Source of the DNA: Candidatus Kaiserbacteria bacterium
GTDB taxonomy: Bacteria > Patescibacteriota > Minisyncoccia > Phycocordibacterales > UBA2100
Direction of reading: 5' to 3'
DNA: 33,800 nucleotides
NCBI GenBank assembly: GCA_028286865.1
Contig: JAQBQU010000017.1
Coordinates: 78,395 to 112,194 of the forward strand
Shown: in pieces, positions 15,303-23,201 of the stretch
Layout of the letters: every line of letters begins with the position of its first letter
Position numbering within the stretch: position 1 is the first letter of the stretch
Made by a program: the position numbers and the translations under genes
Notes under the pieces: generated by a model
Told to the model about the DNA's origin: nothing
Databases searched by the model: none
Seen by the model: only the letters and a program-made list of their open reading frames with translations

Positions 15303-16712
15303 CTACTGGGCCAAAGGCTTCGAGATCTCGACCTTTATCGCACTGGCGGTATCGGGGAACGTGCCCTTCCAGAAGGGTTCTACTCGTGCTGAAGCCTGCT
15401 GGATGCTCGGGATGCCGGCAACGATCGTCTGGAATGAGGCGTCGGATTTGCCGGCTAGAGAGCGCTGGAGAGCCCCCGCATCGACGTTCCATACCATGAC
15501 CGCCTTACCCGTCAGCGAGAACTGAAGCGGATCAGTCCCGATCGCGGTAGAAGTAGCTATATTTTGAGCACCAAAATCCGAACTCGGCACAAGTGTCAGT
15601 GTCGCGCCCGAAGTATCGATGCTGCTCGCCTGGGCGACCGCAGCTGCAAAATCCGTCTGCGTAAATGCCGGTACCGATACATGTGCGCTCTCATTGATCC
15701 GGATGCTGCCGTCGCTCTCTGATGTATCAGGCAGGTCGCGATACGTGATCTGCATCAGGTCCGGAAATATAAGAAGGTCATTGGTGGAGGCAGCGGCGGC
15801 ATTGGCCTTTGCCTCGAGTCTGGTGCGGATGCTGGAGATCGCTGCCTGGCGAGCCCCGTCAGCGACACCCGGCTTATCACCGACGAATCCGCCGACCATC
15901 GACTCGGTCGATTGCGCGTAGACCTTCGCGTACATGGTCGTGTTCGACTTGAGACCGGGGAGTGTGAATTTGGAAGCGCCGACATTGTAGTCAGCACCTG
16001 CCTTATCTGCCTGTACCGTGACCGTCACCTGCCCCGGAGTGGTACCGACCATGGAAGGTACGACCACATCGACCGGCACGCGGAATACGTGTCCGTCGGC
16101 CGTTTCGAAGCGGGTCGTAGCGATGAGCTTAAGTGGCGTGGTTTGATAGGCGTTGTAAATGGTGATATTCCCGCTGGCCTTATCCTCCGCGTGCACCGTA
16201 CCTTGGCTGGCTACTGTCTGAGAATCGGTAAGGTCGCTTTCTTGTGTGGAATACGTAAGGGAATCCGTGGCACCCGAGATCGCGGGATATGCCGTGAACT
16301 GCGACGAAGAGTCGAAGGTAAGCGCCTGGGAGCGCGGTGTCACTTTCACGGTCGTGGGACGCATCGCTACAAACAGAAGGAGGCCAAGAGCGACGACACA
16401 TGCGACGGCCGTCCCCCATATCCACCAGCGGGTCTTGCGCGGTCGTCGCGGCATTCCCATACCGACCGGGGGGACTTCGCGCGTATCACGATCAGGAAAG
16501 ATGCGGCGCGGCGCACGCGGCGTCACCTGAATATTGCGGATAGAGCGCTCGGACGGCTCTGATATGGCCCCCTGATCGAACTCCTCATCACGGTCTTCGT
16601 CAGATACCGAAGAGATCACCGGCTCAGGTGTTTCGGGAACTACCGGACGCGGGGCGCGTCGGATATGGTCATTGGATGGGGGCACGATGTCCTGGAAATA
16701 ATCTTTTGCCAT
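15303..16712 (-). CDS. Single-pass membrane protein with baseplate-J-like extracytoplasmic region
   Basis: A 469-residue protein in three parts. Residues 1-95 are charged, proline- and arginine-rich and probably disordered in the cytoplasm. Residues about 98-120 (RWWIWGTAVACVVALGLLLFVA) form one membrane helix. The remaining 350 residues are Ser/Thr/Ala-rich and mostly beta-like. Within them ASGNITIYNAYQTTPLKLIATTRF, VTVTVQADKAGADYNVGASKF and the following GLKS segment resemble the core of baseplate J/gp47-like domains, which are found in contractile injection baseplates and also in CPR envelope proteins. No tail-sheath or tube gene is nearby, so a phage-tail function is not supported. The ATG lies 114 bases after the PilM-like gene, and GATAAT about 37 bases upstream is a possible -10. 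Function unknown. Confidence 0.7.
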   Translation of the reverse strand: MAKDYFQDIVPPSNDHIRRAPRPVVPETPEPVISSVSDEDRDEEFDQGAISEPSERSIRNIQVTPRAPRRIFPDRDTREVPPVGMGMPRRPRKTRWWIWGTAVACVVALGLLLFVAMRPTTVKVTPRSQALTFDSSSQFTAYPAISGATDSLTYSTQESDLTDSQTVASQGTVHAEDKASGNITIYNAYQTTPLKLIATTRFETADGHVFRVPVDVVVPSMVGTTPGQVTVTVQADKAGADYNVGASKFTLPGLKSNTTMYAKVYAQSTESMVGGFVGDKPGVADGARQAAISSIRTRLEAKANAAAASTNDLLIFPDLMQITYRDLPDTSESDGSIRINESAHVSVPAFTQTDFAAAVAQASSIDTSGATLTLVPSSDFGAQNIATSTAIGTDPLQFSLTGKAVMVWNVDAGALQRSLAGKSDASFQTIVAGIPSIQQASARVEPFWKGTFPDTASAIKVEISKPLAQ

Positions 16713-16826
16713 TGTTGGGAGCAGAGCGATGTGTCGCTGCCGCTGATTATCGTTTCTAATGTGAAAATCCGCCTTCTGTCACCATTACCGAATATGAAAA
16801 GTATACCACGCAGCCCCCACCCTCCC
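16713..16826 (-). other. 114-base gap with possible promoter elements
   Basis: On the minus strand the gap holds TATACT (16809-16814) and a GATAAT closer to the downstream gene. Neither has a good -35. There is no hairpin with a T-tract, so read-through from the PilM-like gene is possible. I see no coding sequence. Confidence 0.4.
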
Positions 16827-17972
16827 TCATGAATCTGCTTCTATGTTGACAAGTGCGGTGTCCACCGCGAGTGCGGATTCCTGGGGAACGCCGAGTATCC
16901 AGTTCTCGATGCCCAGCGACTGCGGCGTATGTACCTCAAACGGCAAGGTCGTAATGGTGAACTGCGTGAAGTCGATGCGTGTGAAGAAGCGCCCGAGCCA
17001 GGTCTCGAGGTCATGATGGGTGATGAGGATCAGATCATTCGGCACGTGGCGAACCGCGGCCATTTTTCCGATGCATTCTCCGAAAATACGGGCCAGATCT
17101 GGCTCGGCGAGTGCCATCGCGCTCTGGACGGCTTCGCATGCTTCATTTGAGCAGGCTTCCCGTTCAAGCATTCGTATGTGACCGAGCGTTGCATCAGGCA
17201 GTCCGCCGCCGGCAAGCCGAGCGAGTATCGTGCGCACACCTTCAGGTACAATGCTTTGCTCGAATAGACCTTTGCGCAACGTGATCACGTGCGTGGTGTC
17301 GGTCGACATGTCGATGATAAGGACATCCGTATCGCTCAGGTCGGTGTCGTCGACGAAAGCCGCGATGGCGCGGGCACCTGAGCGCCAGGAGATCTTAGCG
17401 ACCGGAAAAAGTGCGCCGAGTGCGGAAGCGACGGCACTTTTTACATCTGCCTCGCAGTCGCTTATGAGCGACACCGCATCGAGCGTGCGGACTCGAACAT
17501 TTTCGTGACGTTTGGTGCGATATCCGTTGACCTCGATACGGGTCACGCTGGCTTCGATAAGCCTGCTCTGGTCTATCTCGGTCGCAAGCGCAAGGCCCGC
17601 TTTTGCGAGCTCCGCTACATGGGAGTCTTGCGCGGGCGTGTCGCTCTCGAATCGCTTGGCAGCACGCACGGTTTGCGTGTGGACCCACGGAGCATGGATG
17701 ACTGCGTGGACGGATAGTATAGGAGCCTTTTGATGATGTGCCGCGTATTGGGAGAGTGCGAGATCCCCCGCCTCCTTGATCTGGGCCGCGAGCATCCCTA
17801 CCGATTGCTCGGGAGTGTGCGGCTCGAATGAGAGCACCGAGCGACCTGTCGCGAGCACGGTCGATGTAACGCCGCTCGTCTGCACGATCGAAAGAGAAAC
17901 GCCGCCGACGCCGATGTCGGCGATAGCGCTCAATTTCCCCTTTCCGCCGTAGCCGAACGTCATGTCCACCAT
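16827..17972 (-). CDS. Actin-fold ATPase-like protein (PilM/FtsA-type), divergent
   Basis: A 381-residue soluble protein with an actin/Hsp70-type fold. The phosphate-1-like motif is SAIADIGVGGVSLSIVQ near the N-terminus, and the phosphate-2-like motif is DVLIIDMSTDTTHVITLRKG in the middle. The pattern fits PilM or FtsA rather than MreB or DnaK. It lacks the clear FtsZ-binding and membrane-targeting features of FtsA, and no pilNO or ftsZ gene is adjacent. Three starts are possible: TTG 17978, ATG 17972 and ATG 17963. I choose 17972 because TATACT ends 7 bases upstream. The neighbour downstream is the baseplate-J-like membrane protein, a possible partner. Confidence 0.65.
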   Translation of the reverse strand: MVDMTFGYGGKGKLSAIADIGVGGVSLSIVQTSGVTSTVLATGRSVLSFEPHTPEQSVGMLAAQIKEAGDLALSQYAAHHQKAPILSVHAVIHAPWVHTQTVRAAKRFESDTPAQDSHVAELAKAGLALATEIDQSRLIEASVTRIEVNGYRTKRHENVRVRTLDAVSLISDCEADVKSAVASALGALFPVAKISWRSGARAIAAFVDDTDLSDTDVLIIDMSTDTTHVITLRKGLFEQSIVPEGVRTILARLAGGGLPDATLGHIRMLEREACSNEACEAVQSAMALAEPDLARIFGECIGKMAAVRHVPNDLILITHHDLETWLGRFFTRIDFTQFTITTLPFEVHTPQSLGIENWILGVPQESALAVDTALVNIEADS

Positions 17973-17979
17973 TCTCAAC

Positions 17980-17985
17980 AGTATA
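17980..17985 (-). promoter_or_regulatory. -10 hexamer TATACT, 7 bases before the PilM-like ATG
   Basis: The minus-strand gap is 17973-17979. It decides between the three candidate starts of this gene. No -35 at the right distance is convincing. Confidence 0.55.
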
Positions 17986-18035
17986 TCGTCAAAATTCCTG
18001 CGATGCGCGTAGAAAATTTATTTCTGTTAGCAAGT

Positions 18036-19949
18036 TTAGATAAGGACCGCCTTTATTCTTCGTACGCCGGATGCGACCGCTTCCTCTTTTTGTATCTTGA
18101 AGGTTCCTTTGAGCTCGCTCGTATTGGTCACATGTGGTCCGCCGCAGAACTCAATGGAGTAGGCTTGGGTGAATTCGGGTTGTTCTAGTGTCGCTCCGAC
18201 CGGTCCGATTGAATAGACCGATACAAGGTCGGGATACTTGGCGCCGAACTCATGCTCAGCTCCCAACATTTCCGCATCCTCTTTCGGCAATGTCGAGCGG
18301 ACGACCGGGAGCGCTTCCTGGATGCGCTCGTTCACTATTTTTTCCACGACGGCGATCTCCTCTTTGGTCATTTTACGGCCGAACGAAAAGTCGATGCGCA
18401 GTCGCTCGGACGTGATGTTCGATCCGCGCTGGTGTACTTCGGGCCCGAGCACGGTCTGAAGCGCTTTCAGCAGCAAGTGATGGGCGGTGTGGAGACGCGT
18501 GGTCTGCTCAGAATGATCGGCGAGTCCTCCTTTGAACTTCTGTTCGGACCCCGCACGCGAAAGATCCTGATGCTTCTTCATTTCAGTCTTGAAGCCTTCC
18601 TCATCAATGCTGAGTCCGCGCTCTTTGGCGATCTCGGCGGTCATCTCGAACGGGAATCCGTAGGTAGTGAAGAGTGTATATGCGTCTTGGGACGATATTG
18701 AGCCGATCGCAACGATCTTTTCGAGTTCTTTCATACCGTTCTCAAGCGTGCGACCGAACTGCACCTCTTCTTTCCAGATCTCCGACGTGATCTCCTCATA
18801 CGCGTTCTCCCCGTCCAGTTCCGAATATATCTGCTTAAACTTTTCTATCACAATGACAGCACATCGATTGAGCATGCTCTCAGTGCCCTGGTCGCTTGGA
18901 ACTCCGATCTTTTGCGCATGCTGTATCGCACGGCGTATCAACCGTCGCAATACATAACCGCGTTCCGTATTAGAAGGCCGAATACCCGCCGCGAGCATGA
19001 ATGTAACGCCGCGGATATGGTCTGCGACGATACGGAACGATCTCGTGTAGCGCGCGTCTTCATATGACTTGCCGGAAAAATGCTCAAGGAGAGAAATGAT
19101 CTCTTGGAACACGTCATTCTTGAAAACATCCGGTTCGTTGTTGGCTGCTGCTGCGATCCGTTCAAGTCCTCCTCCGAAGTCGACATTGCGTTGGGCAAGT
19201 TTTTCAAAGCCATTCTCTTGCTTAACGTATTCCATGAAGACGTTGTTGCCGATCTCGACAAAACGACCGCAGTCGCAGTTCGGATGGCACTCTGCACCGT
19301 ATTTCGGATCGTGTGGTGTACCAAAATCGTAAAACATTTCGGTATCCGGCCCGCCCGGCTCACCGACAGGCATGTTCGCAGGTACGCCCGCGCGGCTCCA
19401 CCAGTTCTTCTTTGCGTCATATGCAAAGATACGCGCACCCCGCATGCCAAGCCGATAGCCGTCGGCTTCGCTTCCCATCGGTAAGAATGCGGCATCTATG
19501 CCACGAGACGCGAACAACGACTGCCAGATATCGACGGATTCGACATCCTGAGGTACCCCGATACTTTCATCTCCGATAAATACACTTATGTACAGATTCC
19601 GCGGATCGATACCAAGTTCTGATGTGAGAAATTCAAACATCCATTCGATCTGCTCCTTTTTGAAATAATCACCGAATGACCAGTTGCCGAGCATCTCGAA
19701 GAACGTCGTGTGCCGGTTGTCGCCGACCTCTTCAATATCTTCGGCGCGGAAGCTTTTCTGACTATCCGCGATCCGTGTCCCACCGGGATGGATCTCCCCC
19801 AATAGATACGGCAATATCGGCTGCATTCCAGAGCCGGTAAAGAGCGTGGTCGGGTCGTTTTGGGGAATGAGCGATGCCGACGGCACGATAGCGTGACCGC
19901 GCGCCTTGAAAAATTCGAGATATTTGGTACGGATATCGTTCACATTCAT
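18036..19949 (-). CDS. alaS: Alanyl-tRNA synthetase, short form without C-Ala domain
   Basis: A 637-residue class II synthetase that charges tRNA-Ala. The catalytic domain starts MNVNDIRTKYLEFFKARGHAIV, with SLIPQNDPTTLFTGSGMQP, the motif 2 region FRAEDIEEVGDNRHTTFFEMLGNWSFGDYF and the motif 3 region NTERGYVLRRLIRRAI. Between them lies a cysteine-rich insert, CHPNCDCG, that may bind zinc. The editing domain carries HTAHH and FCGGPH, the four metal ligands that remove Ser and Gly. The protein ends right after GVRRIKAVL, where E. coli AlaRS continues with about 230 residues of C-Ala. The start is 5 bases after the Nudix stop, in an AT-rich stretch with no Shine-Dalgarno sequence. Confidence 0.96.
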   Translation of the reverse strand: MNVNDIRTKYLEFFKARGHAIVPSASLIPQNDPTTLFTGSGMQPILPYLLGEIHPGGTRIADSQKSFRAEDIEEVGDNRHTTFFEMLGNWSFGDYFKKEQIEWMFEFLTSELGIDPRNLYISVFIGDESIGVPQDVESVDIWQSLFASRGIDAAFLPMGSEADGYRLGMRGARIFAYDAKKNWWSRAGVPANMPVGEPGGPDTEMFYDFGTPHDPKYGAECHPNCDCGRFVEIGNNVFMEYVKQENGFEKLAQRNVDFGGGLERIAAAANNEPDVFKNDVFQEIISLLEHFSGKSYEDARYTRSFRIVADHIRGVTFMLAAGIRPSNTERGYVLRRLIRRAIQHAQKIGVPSDQGTESMLNRCAVIVIEKFKQIYSELDGENAYEEITSEIWKEEVQFGRTLENGMKELEKIVAIGSISSQDAYTLFTTYGFPFEMTAEIAKERGLSIDEEGFKTEMKKHQDLSRAGSEQKFKGGLADHSEQTTRLHTAHHLLLKALQTVLGPEVHQRGSNITSERLRIDFSFGRKMTKEEIAVVEKIVNERIQEALPVVRSTLPKEDAEMLGAEHEFGAKYPDLVSVYSIGPVGATLEQPEFTQAYSIEFCGGPHVTNTSELKGTFKIQKEEAVASGVRRIKAVLI

Positions 19950-19954
19950 ATTAT

Positions 19955-20437
19955 TTATTGTTCCATTGCCTTGTGTATCAAGCCTACGCTATCTTCTTGA
20001 TTATAAAACTTTAAATTCCCTATCTCACTCACCGGTATCCACTCAGCGGCCCTCGTGTAGAGTTTTTCTTCGTCGGTCAGATGAGCGGTCGATATTTCTC
20101 CGGAAACATCCTTGGCAGTGTAGTAGATCACGATAGTGTGGCAATGCGCTTTTGTGTTCGGATGCGTGAAGAACTGATCTCCGACTCGCAGAAGTTCCCC
20201 GGGCGTCGCGGTCAACCCCGTCTCCTCTTTTATTTCGCGGGCGAACGCCTCGGTAATGGATTCCCCTATTTCGATCCCTCCTCCGGGAAAATCCCATCCG
20301 TCCCACTGACTGCTTAAAAGCACTTTGCCGTCGCGAACGATCACGCCGTACACTGAAGGGCGGAACTGGAGCTGGCTGACGGGCACTTCCGCTTTCTCTC
20401 CGTTGATGCCGATGCAAGTGACCGTACGCTCTTCCAT
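19955..20437 (-). CDS. Nudix hydrolase
   Basis: A 160-residue Nudix protein. The Nudix box is GGGIEIGESITEAFAREIKEETGL, with the Glu residues of REIKEE that bind the metal. Such enzymes hydrolyse nucleoside diphosphates linked to another moiety, including oxidised or unusual nucleotides. The substrate cannot be told from the motif. The segment WDGWDFPGG precedes the box. It is the first gene of a two-gene unit with alaS (5-base gap), with TACACT ending 6 bases before the ATG. Confidence 0.9.
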   Translation of the reverse strand: MEERTVTCIGINGEKAEVPVSQLQFRPSVYGVIVRDGKVLLSSQWDGWDFPGGGIEIGESITEAFAREIKEETGLTATPGELLRVGDQFFTHPNTKAHCHTIVIYYTAKDVSGEISTAHLTDEEKLYTRAAEWIPVSEIGNLKFYNQEDSVGLIHKAMEQ

Positions 20438-20443
20438 GGCACG

Positions 20444-20449
20444 AGTGTA
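20444..20449 (-). promoter_or_regulatory. -10 hexamer TACACT, 6 bases before the Nudix ATG
   Basis: On the minus strand the gap is 20438-20443. It lies in the 93-base divergent region shared with the M16 peptidase gene. Confidence 0.5.
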
Positions 20450-20518
20450 TCACCGCGCTTTCTCCGCGGCGAGCAAAATGATGAGGAGAGCCAGATTTGC
20501 AGAGATATCGTAAGAGGA

Positions 20519-20524
20519 TACTAT
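20519..20524 (+). promoter_or_regulatory. -10 hexamer TACTAT, 6 bases before the M16 peptidase ATG
   Basis: TTTGCA at 20496-20501 sits 17 bases upstream and is a weak -35. The gap to the ATG is GCGGGG. GGGG touches the ATG, too close to act as a Shine-Dalgarno sequence. Confidence 0.5.
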
Positions 20525-20530
20525 GCGGGG

Positions 20531-21802
20531 ATGAAATACGACATCCATACGCTTTCCAACGGATTGCGCATCATTCTTGCTCCTCAAGCGAGCTCAAATA
20601 CCGCGACCGTCATGGTAATGGCGGGGACCGGCTCGCGGTATGAAGACCCCAAGGAGAATGGCCTCGCTCATTTTCTTGAGCACATGTTCTTCAAGGGAAC
20701 GAAGAAGCGTACAAGTGCACGAGTCATCAGCGAGGAGCTCGATGCTATCGGTAGCGTCTACAATGCCTTTACTTCAAAAGAGCGCACCGCGTATTACGCA
20801 AAAGTGAGTGATATCTATATTGATACCGCGATCGACGTCATCACCGACATATTCCTGCATTCGACGCTTCCGACAAAGGAGATCACCAAGGAGCGGGGTG
20901 CCATCATACAAGAGATCGACATGTATGAGGATATGCCGATGCGCACGATCGATAATGTTTTTGATGCGCTCATGTTCGGCACCGAGCATCCGCTGGGACG
21001 CACCATACTGGGGCCCAAGGAAAATATTCGCAGCTTCAAACGCACTGACTTCTCAGCCTATCTGAAGAAGAACTATTCGCCGTCCAACACGGTGGTCGTG
21101 ATCGCCGGATCTTTTAATTGTAAAAAAGTACTTTCTAAGATCCGGAAGGAATTCGGTGCCCTTAAGCCCACTGCCGCACCAACGTACCTATCCTTTACGC
21201 ACGCACAGACCTCGGCACGAGTGCTTATCAAACACAAGAAGACCGATCAAACGCAACTCATGCTCGGCGTGCCGGCCTACCCGTACGGCCACCGTGATGA
21301 ATACGCGCTTGCGGTCCTCGCGACGATCCTCGGCGGCGGAATGAGCAGCCGCTTGTTCATGGAAGTACGCGAAAAGCGCGGACTTGCCTACTCGGTACAA
21401 GCCTGGGTGGACAAGTACCCTGATGTCGGAAGCCTGGTGGTACAGGCGGGAGTTGAGCACGCAAAACTCGAGAAGGCTGTTGCGACGATACTTACGGAAT
21501 TCAAGAAGATAACGCGAAACAAAGTGCCGGCAGTAGAACTTAAAAAGGCACAGGCATATATGAAAGGAACGCTCACGCTCTCACTTGAAACGAGCGATCA
21601 CATCGCGGAAAATGCCGCGACCTCTCTGATCAATACAGGTCGCGTGCAGACGCTCGAAGAAGTGCTCAAGCAAGTGGACGCCGTGACAGTGTCTGATATT
21701 CAACGCGTTGCAAAAGACATTTTGAGAACAGATGGGCTAAATCTTGCGGTGATAGGTCCCCACACGGAGGAAAAAGCGCTGCTGAAGCTGCTGAAGATCT
21801 GA
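20531..21802 (+). CDS. M16 family zinc metallopeptidase (PqqL/processing-peptidase type)
   Basis: A 423-residue member of the insulinase/mitochondrial processing peptidase family. The inverted zinc motif HFLEH is at 47-51 (His47, Glu50, His51), and the third ligand is probably Glu128 in IIQEIDMYEDMP. The second half has GGGMSSRLFMEVREKRGLAYSVQAW, the conserved arginine/tyrosine element that binds substrate. At one half the length of insulin-degrading enzyme it would form a dimer or pair with a second subunit. No signal peptide is seen, so it is probably cytoplasmic. Its only neighbour on the plus strand is itself; it converges with the nuclease gene 16 bases downstream. Confidence 0.93.
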   Translation: MKYDIHTLSNGLRIILAPQASSNTATVMVMAGTGSRYEDPKENGLAHFLEHMFFKGTKKRTSARVISEELDAIGSVYNAFTSKERTAYYAKVSDIYIDTAIDVITDIFLHSTLPTKEITKERGAIIQEIDMYEDMPMRTIDNVFDALMFGTEHPLGRTILGPKENIRSFKRTDFSAYLKKNYSPSNTVVVIAGSFNCKKVLSKIRKEFGALKPTAAPTYLSFTHAQTSARVLIKHKKTDQTQLMLGVPAYPYGHRDEYALAVLATILGGGMSSRLFMEVREKRGLAYSVQAWVDKYPDVGSLVVQAGVEHAKLEKAVATILTEFKKITRNKVPAVELKKAQAYMKGTLTLSLETSDHIAENAATSLINTGRVQTLEEVLKQVDAVTVSDIQRVAKDILRTDGLNLAVIGPHTEEKALLKLLKI

Positions 21803-21818
21803 TCTCGACGAGAGATCT

Positions 21819-22643
21819 CTAGAGGCCGAGCGTCGCGGTATCGGGCTTTTCTTCGGTCTTAGGGGCACGCTTCGCAGCCTTCGGCGCGTAGCGGGCCATC
21901 AGCTTTTTGCCCACAGTCTCGCGATAGATACAGTAATCACACCCCGACGCAGCGTCGGGCAGTTCGTCGCCCTCAAGGCATTCTTTGATAGAGAGCAGCG
22001 TCGGCTCGACCCATGACGTGTCGCCTTTGTACGGAATGAGCGTGAGTTCAAATTCGAGTTTCGCATCGAACGCTTCCTTATCGGTGCCCGCGTTGGCATA
22101 CACGAAATATCCCGTGTCGCTCACAGAGAATCCGCTTTGTCGGAAGAGCCACTGGTAGACCTCCATCTGATGCTTGTATCCGATGTGCCAATCCTGATCG
22201 AGCGCATCGATCTTCTCGTCCTTGCTCGTGGATTTATAATCGACAATGATCAGCTCTCCGGCCGGATTAACCCAGATATCGTCTATCGCACCCGATACTT
22301 TGAATCCGGTTGCAGGATGTCGGTATTCAATACCTTTGAAATTCTCCCGCCATACATCCATATGAGCGTGAGAGAACGGTATCGCATCAAGCCCATATGC
22401 TTTCATAAGCGGATGCGTAGACTCAGCGGCTCGGTGAATATCAAATTCTTTTTTAAGAAGCGTGTCCACGGCACTATTGAGATTGAACGGAAAGCCGGAC
22501 GGCCTCGCGGTACCCAGCTTATTGTCGATGTAGAAACAGCGAGGGCACTCCTGAAAGAGGCCGATCTTTGAGCGCGATAAGCGCCAATTCTCCCCGCCGT
22601 AGTTCCATCGGGGGTTGCGATCCGGTTTGTAGAAGCCGCTCAT
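21819..22643 (-). CDS. PD-(D/E)XK nuclease, RecB/Cas4-like, with four-cysteine cluster
   Basis: A 274-residue nuclease of the RecB/Cas4-like group. The N-terminal LSRSKIGLFQECPRCFYID supplies Cys33 and Cys36. Catalytic elements are GAIDDIWV (Asp121/Asp122) and IIVDYKST (Asp135, Lys137), followed by the QxxxY motif HQMEVYQWL (Gln159, Tyr163). A C-terminal CDYC (Cys235, Cys238) completes a probable iron-sulfur cluster as in Cas4 and AddB. No cas gene or repeat array is near, so a CRISPR role is not supported; DNA repair or recombination is more likely. TATACT ends 6 bases before the ATG. The C-terminal tail is Lys/Ala/Pro-rich. Confidence 0.85.
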   Translation of the reverse strand: MSGFYKPDRNPRWNYGGENWRLSRSKIGLFQECPRCFYIDNKLGTARPSGFPFNLNSAVDTLLKKEFDIHRAAESTHPLMKAYGLDAIPFSHAHMDVWRENFKGIEYRHPATGFKVSGAIDDIWVNPAGELIIVDYKSTSKDEKIDALDQDWHIGYKHQMEVYQWLFRQSGFSVSDTGYFVYANAGTDKEAFDAKLEFELTLIPYKGDTSWVEPTLLSIKECLEGDELPDAASGCDYCIYRETVGKKLMARYAPKAAKRAPKTEEKPDTATLGL

Positions 22644-22649
22644 TCACCC

Positions 22650-22655
22650 AGTATA
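22650..22655 (-). promoter_or_regulatory. -10 hexamer TATACT, 6 bases before the nuclease ATG
   Basis: The minus-strand gap is 22644-22649. The hexamer lies between the MgtC-like stop (22663) and the nuclease start. Confidence 0.6.
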
Positions 22656-22662
22656 CCTCACG

Positions 22663-23166
22663 CTAAATTGTGGGATGAATATGATCGGGTGAATCGATCG
22701 TTCGCGCGTCGAACCAGTGCTTGAATCGATTTTCGATATACCACATGCCCGTAAAGAGCACGAGCGAAAGTATCGTTGAGAATATCGAGACCGCGTACAT
22801 CCCGAAGCCGACCGCAACACCGATCGCGGCGACCATCCAGAGTCCCGCCGCTGTGGTGACGCCATGGAGCGCGTCGGCGCGGAAGATGATGAGTCCGCCG
22901 CCGAGGAATCCGATACCGGTCACGATCGCAGCCGGCATTGCCAGCGGCAAGATGTTGGCCACACCGATGAATGCGGAGTTAACATAATTGTTGGTGATAA
23001 CGAAAAGGCAGGCGCCAAGAGCGACGAGTCCGAAGGTGCGAGTACCCGCCGATTGCCGTGCTAATACGGCGCGCTCGGTACCGATAACTCCGCCGAGCAG
23101 CATGGCGAGCAAAAGCTTGAGGAACATGATCGTGTTGGTATCTATAAAGTCGGTGACGTGTGGCAT
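22663..23166 (-). CDS. MgtC/SapB-family membrane protein
   Basis: A 167-residue inner-membrane protein with four or five hydrophobic helices. The family blocks are LLLAMLLGGVIGTERAVLARQSAGTRT near the start and GIGFLGGGLIIFRADALHGVTTAAGLW in the middle, the second with the FLGGG..IF..G.V.G.TTAA.LW pattern. MgtC proteins are linked to magnesium limitation and to modulation of the ATP synthase in some bacteria, but the role of the short form is uncertain. TATACT ends 7 bases before the ATG. It lies between two nuclease genes with short gaps. Confidence 0.88.
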   Translation of the reverse strand: MPHVTDFIDTNTIMFLKLLLAMLLGGVIGTERAVLARQSAGTRTFGLVALGACLFVITNNYVNSAFIGVANILPLAMPAAIVTGIGFLGGGLIIFRADALHGVTTAAGLWMVAAIGVAVGFGMYAVSIFSTILSLVLFTGMWYIENRFKHWFDARTIDSPDHIHPTI

Positions 23167-23173
23167 AGAAAGG

Positions 23174-23179
23174 AGTATA
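23174..23179 (-). promoter_or_regulatory. -10 hexamer TATACT, 7 bases before the MgtC-like ATG
   Basis: The minus-strand gap is 23167-23173. The hexamer lies in the 35-base gap behind the ATP-cone nuclease gene. Confidence 0.6.
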
Positions 23180-23201
23180 TCCTGTGATTATTAAAAAGCA
23201 C

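Noticed and set aside
15303-16712. Phage or contractile injection baseplate component
   Set aside because: The protein has a membrane helix and a cytoplasmic tail, and no sheath, tube or spike gene is adjacent.
21803-21818. Terminator between the convergent M16 and nuclease genes
   Set aside because: Short repeats of GATCTC/GAGATC exist around 21800-21820, but the pairing is irregular and there is no T-tract.
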